Shown here piece after piece: positions 1 to 10,000 of a stretch of 64,000 nt of DNA. Every line of letters begins with the position of its first letter. Position 1 is the stretch's first letter. Both the position numbers and the translations under genes were made by a program. Source of the stretch: Paenibacillus rigui (lineage in GTDB: Bacteria > Bacillota > Bacilli > Paenibacillales > NBRC-103111); contig NZ_NMQW01000008.1 in NCBI RefSeq assembly GCF_002234615.1, forward strand, positions 62,001-126,000, written 5' to 3'. A model generated the notes under the pieces. That model had not been told where the DNA came from and searched no databases. It worked only from the letters and a program-made list of their open reading frames with translations.

Positions 1-2
1 CG

Positions 3-263
3 GAGCAATGGGAGAAGGCGATTGTCGAGGCGCCTATTGTTCAGGCTGGTGTGGAAAGCGGCTTCGGGGCGGAGCATGTTGTCGGAGGGGAGCCGGTTCG
101 TTACGGTTCTCTTATGGAAGTAAAGTTTGGGGACGGGTGGATTCAAGGGCGGTACGAAGGAAGCTCGGCGCAAGACGCCTCGATACGATTTCATTCCGCC
201 GGCGACGAGGTGCTGTATATTCGCGAGGGTCATTTGGTACGAATCAAGAGATCCGTTGTGTAG
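3..263 (+). CDS. C-terminal part of an unknown protein (5' end outside window)
   Basis: An open frame enters from the left edge and ends at TAG 261-263, giving 86 residues with no internal stop. The visible part is mostly short beta-prone stretches with alternating Gly and charged residues (around VKFGDGWIQGRYE and ADEVLYIREGHLVRIKR-like segments). I see no signal peptide or motif and do not recognise the family. The 242 bases between its stop and the next gene show no second gene. It may be the last gene of an operon to the left. Coding is supported only by the unbroken frame and by sensible composition. Confidence 0.5.
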   Translation, partial: EQWEKAIVEAPIVQAGVESGFGAEHVVGGEPVRYGSLMEVKFGDGWIQGRYEGSSAQDASIRFHSAGDEVLYIREGHLVRIKRSVV

Positions 264-505
264 GCATGGAGCCTTCGAAGAGGCACGTTTGAATTGGGCT
301 GGAAGGCAAGAGGTACAATATCGGGTTATGTCCGGCGTATGGCTGGTTGCATAGAAGCTATTGAACCGATAAACCGGGGGTTAACCGCAGTGTTTGGGGG
401 GATCGCGGAATAAAGTTAATTATAAGGTATAGCAATTCACAATGGTACGGGACATAATGGGGGCAGCTATTGAACATCGACAATTGATGAGAGAGAGGGT
501 CACCC

Positions 506-2017
506 ATGAAGAAGAAACAAACGGCAATGACGATGAGCGGTATCCTGCTTCTAACTACAGCTTTAACGGCCTGCGGCGGGGATAAGGCAGCGGATGGAGG
601 CAGTAAAGGACCGGCTGAGGATAACAAGCCGTATCCGATTACCCTGGTGGTCAATCAGGTCGGAGAAATCCCGCTCAAGGACAATGATATGGAGAAAGCG
701 ATCAAAGCGTATACGAATACGGATTTGCAAATTCAGTGGATTCCTTCGTCCGCCTACGATGAGAAGGTCAACGTGATGATCGCCTCAGGCGAGCTGCCAT
801 CGCTGATTAAACTGAATTATACGCCTACGGTCATCGGTACCTTGAAATCCGATCAATTTTGGGAGATTGGCCCTTACTTGAAGGATTACAAGAACCTGAA
901 TGCACAAAACAAGCAATTTTACGATAATATTTCGGTCAACGGGAAAATCTACGGCGTTCCGTTGTTCCGGGATCTTGGCCGCGCCGTAGTTCACTACCGC
1001 AAAGATTGGCTGGATACGCTCGGACTGCAGCCGCCTAAATCGTTGGATGACTGGTACAACGTCATTAAAGGGATCTCGCTCGGCGATCCGGATAAGAACG
1101 GCAAAAATGATACATTGGGATTCATGATGGATAAAAAATACAACCAGGATTCAGGCTCCACGCTTACCCGGCTATCGGTGGCCCAAGGCGGACCGAACAA
1201 ATGGCAAAACGATAACGGAACCTTTACGCCCGAGTTTATGACGGAGCCGTTCTTCCAAACGATGAAGCTGTTCAAACGGTTATACGATGAAAAGCTGATC
1301 AACCAGGATTTTGCGGTGGTCGATTCGACAGAAGTCACCAAAGCGTATGAATCCGGCCGGGCCGGCATTCAAATTAGCGGAGGCAACGCCCAAAGCTGGA
1401 TGGATAAGCTGGTGAAGGTCGTGCCGAACGCCGTGGTGGATGCCGCGCCGCTGGAAGGCCCTAACGGCAGAAGGCTGCCGGGAGAAAGCGGGAATAACGG
1501 CTTCCTCGCGATTCCGAAAGCATCCGTTAAAACGGAGGCGGAACTGAAGAAGGTGCTGAAATTCGTCGATCAGCTGATGGATCCGAAGATGGCGACGCTG
1601 CTTGTCAAAGGAATCGAGGGGCGGCATTGGGCGGATAAAGGCGAATTCACGGAAGTGCTGGACCGCGATGCGGACGTGAAGGAAGTCAAGCCTTACCGCG
1701 ATAACCTGCCGCAGCGCAATGAATATTACAATATTGCCAAGCCTGCCAAGCAGCCTGACCTGTTCCGTAAAAATACGAGCATCGGTAAATCGAATGAGCA
1801 ATTTATCGTACCGAACCCGGTATTAACCCTGGATTCGCAAACGTTTGCGGAGCGGGGCAAAGAGCTGGAGCAAATGATTACGGACGCCGAAACGAAATTC
1901 ATCATGGGTAAAATTGATGAAGCCGGATGGAAGGCTGAAATCGAGAAGTGGAGAAAGGCCGGCGGCGACAAGCTGGCTCAGGAATACAAGGAAGCTTACC
2001 TGAAGACGAAGAAATAG
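506..2017 (+). CDS. Extracellular solute-binding lipoprotein of a CUT1-type sugar ABC transporter (LplA-like)
   Basis: A 503-residue lipoprotein that should capture an oligosaccharide outside the membrane. Residues 1-23 are a lipoprotein signal peptide (MKKKQ start, hydrophobic core, lipobox LTAC with Cys23) followed by a Gly/Asp/Lys linker. The mature part has marks of Paenibacillus/Bacillus LplA/YtcQ-type proteins: a DPDKNGKNDT segment near residue 194 and YRKDWLDTLGL before it. The start has the site GAGAGAGGG about 8 bases upstream. No permease gene follows, so it is an orphan or its permeases lie left of the window. It is the same family as the protein at 29639 but clearly divergent. The ligand cannot be read from sequence. 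Confidence 0.9.
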   Translation: MKKKQTAMTMSGILLLTTALTACGGDKAADGGSKGPAEDNKPYPITLVVNQVGEIPLKDNDMEKAIKAYTNTDLQIQWIPSSAYDEKVNVMIASGELPSLIKLNYTPTVIGTLKSDQFWEIGPYLKDYKNLNAQNKQFYDNISVNGKIYGVPLFRDLGRAVVHYRKDWLDTLGLQPPKSLDDWYNVIKGISLGDPDKNGKNDTLGFMMDKKYNQDSGSTLTRLSVAQGGPNKWQNDNGTFTPEFMTEPFFQTMKLFKRLYDEKLINQDFAVVDSTEVTKAYESGRAGIQISGGNAQSWMDKLVKVVPNAVVDAAPLEGPNGRRLPGESGNNGFLAIPKASVKTEAELKKVLKFVDQLMDPKMATLLVKGIEGRHWADKGEFTEVLDRDADVKEVKPYRDNLPQRNEYYNIAKPAKQPDLFRKNTSIGKSNEQFIVPNPVLTLDSQTFAERGKELEQMITDAETKFIMGKIDEAGWKAEIEKWRKAGGDKLAQEYKEAYLKTKK

Positions 2018-2040
2018 GGTCTGAACTGCAAGGAGGCAAG

Positions 2041-2109
2041 CATGGAACCCGAGAGGTATGGTATGCTGGATGTGGCATTGTCAGTCCAAGTGCAGACTAT
2101 AGACCGTTA
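2041..2109 (+). CDS. Possible 22-residue peptide ORF between the binding protein and the Dabb gene
   Basis: ATG at 2041 sits five bases after a perfect AAGGAGG and opens a 22-codon frame, MEPERYGMLDVALSVQVQTIDR, ending at TAG 2107-2109. The stop overlaps the TAGGGGG that should serve the next gene, so translation could be coupled. No hydrophobic segment or family is recognisable. It could be a coupling peptide, a remnant of a lost gene start, or a chance frame behind a good ribosome site. Confidence 0.35.
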
Positions 2110-2123
2110 GGGGGCTTCATCCC

Positions 2124-2429
2124 ATGTATGAGCATCTCGTCAGCTTCAAATTCAATGAAAAATTCCAGCCGGGTATGGAGGCGCAGCTGCTCGAAACGCT
2201 GCTGTCCTTCAAAGGACGCATACCCGGGATCGTCGAACTGACAGCAGGAGTCAACGTCACCGAAGAAACCGGTAATATGCACGGCTACACGCTCGGGCTT
2301 CGGGTTACCTTCACCGATCAGGAGGCATTGCGCCAATACGGCCCGCATCCGATGCACCAGCAATTTGTCGGTATGCTGGATGGGATCCTCGACAATGTGG
2401 TCGTGGTTGATTATCCGATTGTAAAATGA
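2124..2429 (+). CDS. Dabb (stress-responsive alpha/beta-barrel) domain protein
   Basis: A 101-residue protein matching the small Dabb ferredoxin-like fold: opening MYEHLVSFKFNEKF, a central GIVELTAGVNVTEET strand-helix, and the family-typical HPMHQQFVGMLDGILDNVVVVDY end. Such proteins form homodimeric barrels and occur as stress proteins or small enzymes; the reaction here is unknown. The site TAGGGGG lies 8-13 bases before ATG 2124; a second ATG two codons later is out of frame. It is followed directly by a terminator, so it ends the unit started by the binding protein. Confidence 0.85.
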   Translation: MYEHLVSFKFNEKFQPGMEAQLLETLLSFKGRIPGIVELTAGVNVTEETGNMHGYTLGLRVTFTDQEALRQYGPHPMHQQFVGMLDGILDNVVVVDYPIVK

Positions 2430-2445
2430 CAATTATGCAAAAAAA

Positions 2446-2503
2446 GAACGCAGGCCGCGTTGGCCTGCGTTCAGTCTGTTGGGAAAACTCAACAGGCTTT
2501 TTT
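2446..2503 (+). terminator. Tandem intrinsic terminators after the Dabb gene
   Basis: Stem GAACGCAGGCC/GGCCTGCGTTC (2446-2472, 11 perfect pairs) is followed by a second stem CTGTTG/CAACAG (2476-2495) and a run of seven T. The A-run before the first stem would let it act also on the minus strand for azoR. Confidence 0.8.
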
Positions 2504-2574
2504 TACTTTAGGAAATGATGCGACTTATTTTCCTAACGGATAACGAGGGGCTCCCCCGAATTACGCTCCCAATA

Positions 2575-3207
2575 TCAGAAACGTTTGGCAACTTCCTTAG
2601 CATGTGCCATTGCTTTTTCTTTAATAGCTGGAGCTTGCTCTAATGATGCCGTCCCTTCAACAAAAATGGCCTCAATAGATTGAATCCCATAGAACTGTAA
2701 AACTTTATTAAGATAGCTGTATCCCATTTCAATAGGAGCAAGTGGACCCTCCGAATAAACAGAACCGCTAGCTTGAATGTGTAAGGCTTTCTTGCCGGAC
2801 AACAGACCTACAGGACCATTTTCGGTATATTTGAAAGTCTTGCCCGGAATTGAAGTCGCATCTGTGTATGCTTTCAAAACCGGCGGGATCGAGAAATTCC
2901 ACATGGGGGAAACATACACGTATTTATCAGCAGCCACAAATTGATCAACAACCGCCTCAAGACGAGCTACTTTTGATTTCTCCGCTTCCGACAGTTGATC
3001 GAAAGCCGAGCCTGACCGAAGCTTTCCCCAACCACGTAAAACATCGGCATCGAATTGCGGAATATTCTCTTTGTACAGATCCAAATGAACAACTTCATCT
3101 GTTGGATTGGCTTCACGGTACGCTTCAATAAATTTCGCGCCTACCGCGAGGCTGAAAGATGACTGAGGATCAAGGGGATGTGCGGTGATGTACAGTACAG
3201 TTGCCAT
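2575..3207 (-). CDS. azoR: FMN-dependent NADH:azoreductase / quinone reductase
   Basis: A 210-residue cytoplasmic flavodoxin-fold enzyme of the AzoR family, which reduces azo dyes and quinones with NADH using FMN. The N-terminal strand plus phosphate-binding region ([22 protein letters not shown]), the FMN-contacting [17 protein letters not shown] segment near residues 99-115 and the [12 protein letters not shown] loop are all present. Length fits the family. Site AAGGGAAG lies about 10 bases before the ATG. It is divergent from an HxlR regulator with a single Cys, the arrangement known for quinone/diamide-sensing YodB and azoR1 in Bacillus subtilis, so induction by electrophiles is likely. 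Confidence 0.92.
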   Translation of the reverse strand: MATVLYITAHPLDPQSSFSLAVGAKFIEAYREANPTDEVVHLDLYKENIPQFDADVLRGWGKLRSGSAFDQLSEAEKSKVARLEAVVDQFVAADKYVYVSPMWNFSIPPVLKAYTDATSIPGKTFKYTENGPVGLLSGKKALHIQASGSVYSEGPLAPIEMGYSYLNKVLQFYGIQSIEAIFVEGTASLEQAPAIKEKAMAHAKEVAKRF

Positions 3208-3225
3208 TAATTAAAACTTCCCTTC

Positions 3226-3244
3226 TGTAATTAGAATCATTACA
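3226..3244. promoter_or_regulatory. Inverted repeat TGTAAT-N7-ATTACA, candidate HxlR operator
   Basis: A perfect 6-base inverted repeat with a 7-base spacer lies 18 bases before the azoR start codon. Spacing matches the half-site-N7-half-site layout of YodB boxes, but the bases differ (not TACT-N7-AGTA). A lone TGTAAT half-site recurs at 3324-3329 just before the regulator's start. Confidence 0.45.
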
Positions 3245-3341
3245 CTTCTAGGGCTGATCATATACTATATATATTTTTATGTGAAGTAGGCACAATCATG
3301 TTGTATAGTATTAAAAAAGGTACTGTAATGGAGGCCAACGT

Positions 3342-3701
3342 ATGCAAAAGAACCCTGTCCAATGTCAATTCGTTGTGGCGCTGGATTCGATCGTCGGCAA
3401 ATGGAAGCCGATTATCCTTTATCATTTGCTTCAAGGTAAACCTTTGCGTTTCAATGAGCTAAGGAGATTGCTGCCCGATATCACGCAAAGGATGCTTACG
3501 CTCCATCTGCGCGAATTGGAGGAGGAAGAGATCGTTAAACGAGTTATTTATCCGCAAATCCCGCCGAAAGTGGAATACTCCATCACGGAATACGGCAAGA
3601 GCCTGTCCCCGATTTTGGAAACCTTACATCAATGGGGAGCGGCCCATCTCGAGCGAAAGCAGCTCAAAGAGGCAAAAAATGAACAAACAGAAACGGACTA
3701 G
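3342..3701 (+). CDS. HxlR-family regulator, probable redox/quinone sensor of azoR
   Basis: A 119-residue winged-helix protein with the HxlR signature (GKWKPIILYHLL, PLRFNELRRLLPDITQRMLTLHLRELEEEEIVKR, EYSITEYGKSL). It has one cysteine, Cys8, in the N-terminal arm where YodB and other thiol-based HxlR sensors carry their redox Cys; by analogy, electrophiles would modify it and release azoR repression. Start ATG 3342 follows GGAGG at 3330-3334. The C-terminus ends in a charged tail (KQLKEAKNEQTETD). The family call is firm; the regulatory link is inferred from the divergent layout and the Cys. Confidence 0.88.
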   Translation: MQKNPVQCQFVVALDSIVGKWKPIILYHLLQGKPLRFNELRRLLPDITQRMLTLHLRELEEEEIVKRVIYPQIPPKVEYSITEYGKSLSPILETLHQWGAAHLERKQLKEAKNEQTETD

Positions 3702-3799
3702 CGTTCGACATTACGCTGATCCGTTTCATTCAATAGAAGATGTAAAAATAAAAAGAAAAGAGGTAAAAAAAATTGCATTTATTTTACAAGCCCCTTATC

Positions 3800-3805
3800 T
3801 ATAAT
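3800..3805 (+). promoter_or_regulatory. -10 box TATAAT, putative distal promoter of the SLH enzyme gene
   Basis: A perfect TATAAT with only poor -35 candidates (TTGCAT 21 bases upstream, or ATTTAT at 17). If used, transcription starts near 3812 and the mRNA for the gene at 4065 carries a leader of about 250 bases. Confidence 0.4.
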
Positions 3806-3826
3806 GGCTTTATATGGAAGGAGAAG

Positions 3827-3901
3827 ATGTATTGGTCAAATAGTGCGCTCATCTGGTATCGCTTACAATTCATTGCGCTTATCCAGGAGAGGAGAGGATA
3901 A
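3827..3901 (+). CDS. Possible 24-residue leader peptide ORF
   Basis: ATG 3827 follows GGAAGGAG by 3-4 bases (short spacing) and opens a 24-codon frame rich in hydrophobic and aromatic residues (MYWSNSALIWYRLQFIALIQ then ERRG). It lies wholly inside the presumed leader of the SLH enzyme gene. It could be a leader peptide or a chance ORF; no family is recognised. Confidence 0.25.
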   Translation: MYWSNSALIWYRLQFIALIQERRG

Positions 3902-3911
3902 ATTGATGAGA

Positions 3912-3957
3912 GCATGAGCCGGCTGAAGACCGAAAGGCACCGGCTGAACGCAGCGAT
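3912..3957 (+). other. Nested hairpin with GNRA-type loop in the leader of the SLH enzyme gene
   Basis: The outer stem AGCCGG/CCGGCT encloses an asymmetric internal loop and a short inner stem CC-GAAA-GG with a GNRA tetraloop. No T-run follows, so it is not a terminator. I tested it by eye against c-di-GMP and other common riboswitch cores and found no match. Confidence 0.3.
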
Positions 3958-3977
3958 ACGTATATAAACGAGTTTAA

Positions 3978-4018
3978 TTGAAAGCGTATTCTGAATACGT
4001 TTTCTGAATTCGCTTTCC
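3978..4018 (+). promoter_or_regulatory. cre-like / LacI-type operator cluster before the SLH enzyme gene
   Basis: GAAAGCGTATT-CTG-AATACGTTTTC (3980-4004) is an inverted repeat with one mismatch, and the TTCTGAAT(A/T)CG core repeats directly, ending in CGCTTTC at 4018. TTGAAAGCGTATTC at 3978-3991 fits 14 of 16 positions of the CcpA cre consensus. It lies downstream of the presumed promoter, where a bound repressor would block elongation. Confidence 0.5.
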
Positions 4019-4064
4019 AGGCGTGAATGACTTTTTATACTATGACACAGAATGGAGTGAGGCA

Positions 4065-7000
4065 ATGAGTCAAAGTAGGATCCTAAAGAGAGGTATTGCA
4101 TTGGTATTGGCGGCTTCTCTCACAATTCCATTTATTCCGGCTTTACCTGTAAAAGCTGCCGATCCGGCGCCACAGGTCGTTACGATTGACGCTAACGCTG
4201 TCGACACCAACCCAGTCAACACGTTTAAAGGCTACGGCGCCGTATCTGCCAACAATACGTCCCGCTTACTGCTGGATTATAAGGAAGAGCACCCGGATCA
4301 ATACTGGCAAATCATGAATTTGCTGTTCAATCAGGATACCGGAGCCGGCATCACGCACATTAAGGTAGAAATGGGTAACGACTCCAACACGTCGTCCGGT
4401 ACCGAGCCGGCAACCAAGCGTTCTGCGGATGAACCGGCCAACGTTCGCCGTGGAGCAGGCTTTGTATTTGCAGCGGATGCCAAGAAGATCAATCCTAACA
4501 TCAAGGTTAGCATTCTGCGCTGGACCGAGCCGAACTGGGTTCAGCCTTGGAGTGACGGCAACTCTGCCGATCCGACGCTTCCGGCAACTCAAGCAGCTTA
4601 TGAGCGCTTGTACAAGTGGTATAAGGAGACGGCCATCGCGTTGAAGGACACCTACGGCTACACGCTCGATTACATCAATCCGGACCGTAACGAAACGAGC
4701 ACGCCGAATGTGAATTTCATTAAGTGGTTCGCAAACCGGATGCATCAAGATTCCGATTTCCCGAACTACGATAAAATTAAGATCGTCGCCTCCGACGAGA
4801 ACACTACACTGAACATTCCGGACCGAATGCTGGCTGATGCCGACCTAATGAAGGCAGTCGATGTTATGGCCTATCACTATAACATGGCCACCAGTGCCAA
4901 CTATGTGAAGGTCAATCAGGATAATCAGAAGGAAGTTTGGTACAGCGAGGGCGTGGCTCCGCAGACCTGGTCCCAATACCGGGTGAATTACGACCAACCG
5001 TTCGGAGGCCCAGGCAGTGCGCTGGACGTGGCCGGCCGATTTATCGGTATGTACACTCAAGGCAAACGGACCCATTATATGTTCCAGCCTGCCGTCTCCG
5101 CTTTCTACAGCGGTGGACAATACAGCAGCAAAGAGCTCGTTTCCGCCAAAGATCCGTGGTCGGGGCATTACACGATCGATGTTGGCGTAAATACCGTGCA
5201 GCATTTCACCCAGTTTGCGGCTAAAGACTGGTTGTACTCCAATGCCAGTGCAGCCGTCATTGGAAACAGAGGCAATAGCGAAATGGACGGTAACGCAACC
5301 GGCGCTGAATATAATCGGCTAGTCCTGATCAGCCCGGACAAGAAGGATTTTTCCGGCGTACTGGTCAACGACAGCGACCGTGTGGCTAGTTTCCAATTTG
5401 ATGTGAAGAACAATATCGTAAACTCCGGCAGTCCGGCACAGGTTTGGGAAACTCGCGGACCGGATAACGGGCAAGAGTACGACGCGAACTGGTACCAACG
5501 ACTCGCTGACATTACGCCGGTACCGAACGGGACTTTGGACGGGTATACGTACAATCTTACAGTGAAACCGCACTCTATGGTCAGTTTAACGAGTACGGTG
5601 AATAACCCGAATACTGATCATCCACGTACACCGTATACGCGCAACAACACGATTCCAGCGCAAAGCGTTTTGGATGTACCCGGCAGCAACCCTGCCCTTC
5701 TCTATGAGGACGATTTCGAATACAGCGGATATCCGACTGTTGACGGTTTAAGCTACCTGGCACGCCGTGGCGGTACGCCACGATATACGAACGACCAAGG
5801 GGGCGCTTTCGAGGTTTACGAAGGCATTGGCAAGGACGGCTCCAACGGCTTAAGGCAAATGATCCATTCAGGCATCAAACCGGGTACATGGGCTACGACT
5901 CCTTTTTCGTTTACGGTGTTAGGCGATGAGCGTTGGACCAACTATGCCGCATCCATAGACTTCAAGATGGATATGGACCCAACGCGCACAGGGGAAAACT
6001 ACGTTGCTCTAGGCGTACGCCATAAGCTGCAGGGAACGACGGCCGATTCGGAATCCGGCTATAAATTCCGGGTTTATGCCGACGGCACGTGGCGGTTGAT
6101 TCGTGAAACGACTACGTTGACAAGCGGCAGCCTCACCGGCTTCGATCCTAAGGTATGGCACAGGTTCTCGGTAAAAGCCGTGAACAATATCATTACAGCT
6201 TCGTTGGACGATAAGGTTATCACCAATTATCTTGACAATGGCAGCACAGGTACGCTGCTTTCTGGTCAAGTAATGCTTCAAACCAGCCTGCGAACGTCGG
6301 TATTCGACAATTTGAAAGTGGAAGCCGTGAACGGCTACGCGCCTTATGCAAAGGAGCGGGTAGACGATCTGGATTCCCGTGTTGCGTACCACGAGGGCAA
6401 CTTCCCTTGGAGCCACAGTGTGTCCGGCGGTTACGCGCGTATTCATCGGACCTTGACCACAAGCGGCGCGACGATTACGCCGATGAGCAATCTTACGAAA
6501 GTAGAGGGTACGCTAAACCGGTGGTATTTGGTGCGAAATGATGGTAATACGTTAGCATGGAGCTCCAATACCGCCAATGCTTGGGCAGGCGATAACGGCA
6601 GCTACGCTTCCTTGACCTTTAACGGAACCGGCGTAACGGTATACGGCATCGGGCAAGGCTCCGGTTCCGTCGCCCGAATGGATGTTTATTTAGACGATTT
6701 TGGCAAAGGCTACAACCATGATGTATCGAAAAGAGTCGCCACCAATGTTGCCTACGCAGGTAACACTTCCAGCCAAGTCATTTACCAGGTAAACGGACTC
6801 GCGCCCGGTACGCATACGGTGAAAATTGTTAAAACCGGTGCAGCCAGCGGCTCCGGCAATACGATGTCCATTGAGAAGGCAGTGGTTACACCATCTTCGG
6901 ACAGCAATGAACTCACGTACCTGCAGCTGCCGTTCACCGGTACCGGCTTCAGCCTGTTGGGCGATACCGCTACGGTTACCCTTGATGTATATGTAGACGG

Positions 7001-10000
7001 TACCTCTGTCGGATCGAATGTTGTAATCCCGGCCGTAACCGGCAAACGTACGGAAAGCTATTCGTACAGCGGATTGCCCAATGGTCCTCACACGTTAAGA
7101 TTAATGGTGAAAAGCGGAAGCTTTAGTGTAGACGCAATCGATATTTTGGGCGACATCTACGGTAATGTTACGAAAACGGCCTTGAGCGATTTGATCGCAA
7201 AGGTAAGCAGCTATCAGGAAGTGGACTATATCGCGGCGGATTGGACTGCATTCACGAACGCTTTGAATACGGCACAAGCGCTGCTGGCGAATCCATCGGC
7301 TACCCAATCGGCTATTGATCTTGCCACGAATTCGCTGCAAACGGCAGTTGACTCGATGAGGCTGAAGAAGCAGCCCGTAGCCTTGACGGGTACGATCCCA
7401 GCAGTAGTTGCGACCAAAGTCGGCAGCTCGGTTGCGGGACTTCCAACGACCGTTAAAGTAACCCTTGCGGACGGTACCACAGATGCAGATGCGAATATCG
7501 TATGGCAGAACAATACGGCTGACCGGTTCACCGTTCCCTACTCAGCCGTACAGGTTAAGGGTGAAATTGTCGGCGGTAAAAATCTTTACGTAACTGTTCA
7601 GGCAGAGGTTATACCGGAAGGTTTAGTTTACTTCCTGGATCCCGGTATCAGCACTTCCACCGTAACGTCTTCGTATACCGCAGTCAAAAATTTGGCAGGT
7701 ACCGATCTGCTTAACGATAAAGCCGATCAGCTGACCAGCAGCGATACGGTTTGGGGGCATACGAACGCAGCTGCCAGCTATTCCTACAAAGGATTAGGCG
7801 GCAGCATAGTCGAAACGGACAAGAGTCAGACAGGCGTTTATACGGCGAACACGAAGGATACTCCGCTGGTCTATGTACTTCCTTTGAAGGCTGGCAAGTA
7901 TACGATCACTTCCTTCCATCGGGACTGGTGGAATATCAGCAACCGCACGATGGATGTGAGTCTCAGCTATGTGGATGCCGATGGAAACACGGTAACCAAG
8001 ACGATTAAAACCGGCATGATAGCAGGAACTGACGGAGTGACGGTTGCTTACGATTTCGATCTTCCGTTGGACGCGACAGTTAAGTATAAAATTAATAATA
8101 CGTACGCTCAAGCTGCACTGATCAGCTATTTAGGTGTAGCAAAAAGAACGGCCATTGCAGCCGATCTGCAGGCTGTATCCAACGCCAAAACCATCATGGA
8201 GACTGCAACCTACAGCGTGAATAAAGCAACGGCCAATACGGAAGCGGATGTCAAAAGTTGGCTTCAGCAAACCTTTGCCAATTTGAACGGTATGAGCGCA
8301 ACCGGCGTTACGATTGGCGACTTGGCGATGACCTCGTTCCAAGCGGCAACCGATAGCATAAACGGCAGCTTTGCTTTTACGGCCGCCCTGGCGAAAGGTG
8401 AAGCTCAAGGAACGGCAGCAGTTGTCGGAACCATTACGACATCTGATACGACGAAGCCGGTGATTACGCTCACAGGAAATGCAACGGTCAATGTAACGGT
8501 GGGTGCCAGCTACACGGATGCGGGAGCGACGGCTACCGACAACGTGGACAGCGACATTACCAGCCGGATCGTAACGACTATAACCAGCAACGGAAACCCA
8601 GTAGCGGCTGTGGATACCTCCGTACCTGGTACCTACACGTATCATTATAATGTAAGTGATGCTGCAGGCAATGCGGCTGAGGAAATCACAAGAACGGTCC
8701 ATGTTTTAGCTGGACCGGATACGGTTAAACCCGTCATCACGCTGATCGGCGATGCAACGGTCAACTTGGCAATCGGGGCAGGCTATACCGATGCGGGTGT
8801 TAAGGCGGTTGACGATCATGACGGCGATATTACGAACCGCACGGTAACGACCATTACCTACAACGGTAATCTGACCTCGTCCATCAGTACGGTGGTTCAG
8901 GCAACCTACATCTATCATTACAATGTAAGTGATACCGCAGGCAATGCGGCCAATGAAGTGATAAGAACGGTCAACGTAACAGCGGCTCCGGTAATGGATA
9001 CAGTGAAACCGGTGATTACACTGAATGGGGACGCAACGGTTCAGTTGATCGCTGGCGCCACCTATGCCGACGTCGGTGCCAGCGCAATGGACGACCGTGA
9101 TGGAAGCATTACGGACCATATCGTAACCACGATTACGAAGAATGGTACCGTCGTAACGGCAATCGATACTTCGTCTGCAGGCACCTACACCTATCACTAC
9201 AATGTGCGCGATGCAGCAGGCAATGCGGCTGATGAAGTGACAAGAACTGTAGTAGTAGCTGCAGTAGTTAACAACAATAATAAGGGCAATAAGCACAACT
9301 CGAGCTCGTCAACGGTGCCTTCCGTTACGACAACGCCTCAGCAGCCGACTTCGACGCAAATGTTGAGCAAGGACGATTTGAAGGCAACGACTGCGGGTCA
9401 ATTCACTGCACAAATTACAGACGGTAAAGATTCGGTACTGCTTCCTAGCAATGTTTTGGAAATCATTGGAGACAAGTCGCTTCATTTAGTTCAGAAGGAT
9501 GTGACGATCAATATTTCCAATGAAGTATTGAAGAATATCCAGACAGCGGTATCCGGAGATCAAGCTCAAGGAGCGCGAATCTATATCTCGGCAGCCGTAG
9601 CATCGAAGGATGAAGTGAAAGATGTCTTGAATAAATCTGGACTTAACGGTTCGGTTCACTTCTCTCCTGCAAGTGAGATGTATGACTTGGCCGTACATGT
9701 CGTAACGGCAGACGGCGCCAAGGTGGCGGTAACAACGCTGGTCGATCCAGTGGTTGTTACGTTTAGAATCGATCCGAAGGCGGATCCCGACTTGCTGGGT
9801 GTCTATGAAGTCGGGTCAAACGGCACCCTCTATTACCGTGGCGGAACCTTGGAAACAGACGGAACGATGACCGCGAAGGTTGATCGTCTCAATCAGTACG
9901 TCGTGCTGGAGTATAACAAGCAATTCACAGACGTGAAAGAAACCTTCTGGGCGAACGACGTCATTACGAAAATGGCAGCCAAGCACGTGATCGAAGGCGT

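Noticed and set aside
3208-3341. Canonical YodB box (TACT-N7-AGTA)
   Set aside because: TACT and AGTA occur but not at the required distance; only the different TGTAAT-N7-ATTACA repeat fits.
4023-4064. Upstream start of the SLH enzyme (14 extra residues)
   Set aside because: No ribosome site, acidic residues in front of the signal peptide, and a good site just before ATG 4065.
8448-9265. CRISPR-like or satellite repeat
   Set aside because: The three units are in-frame protein repeats of about 275 bases without spacers.
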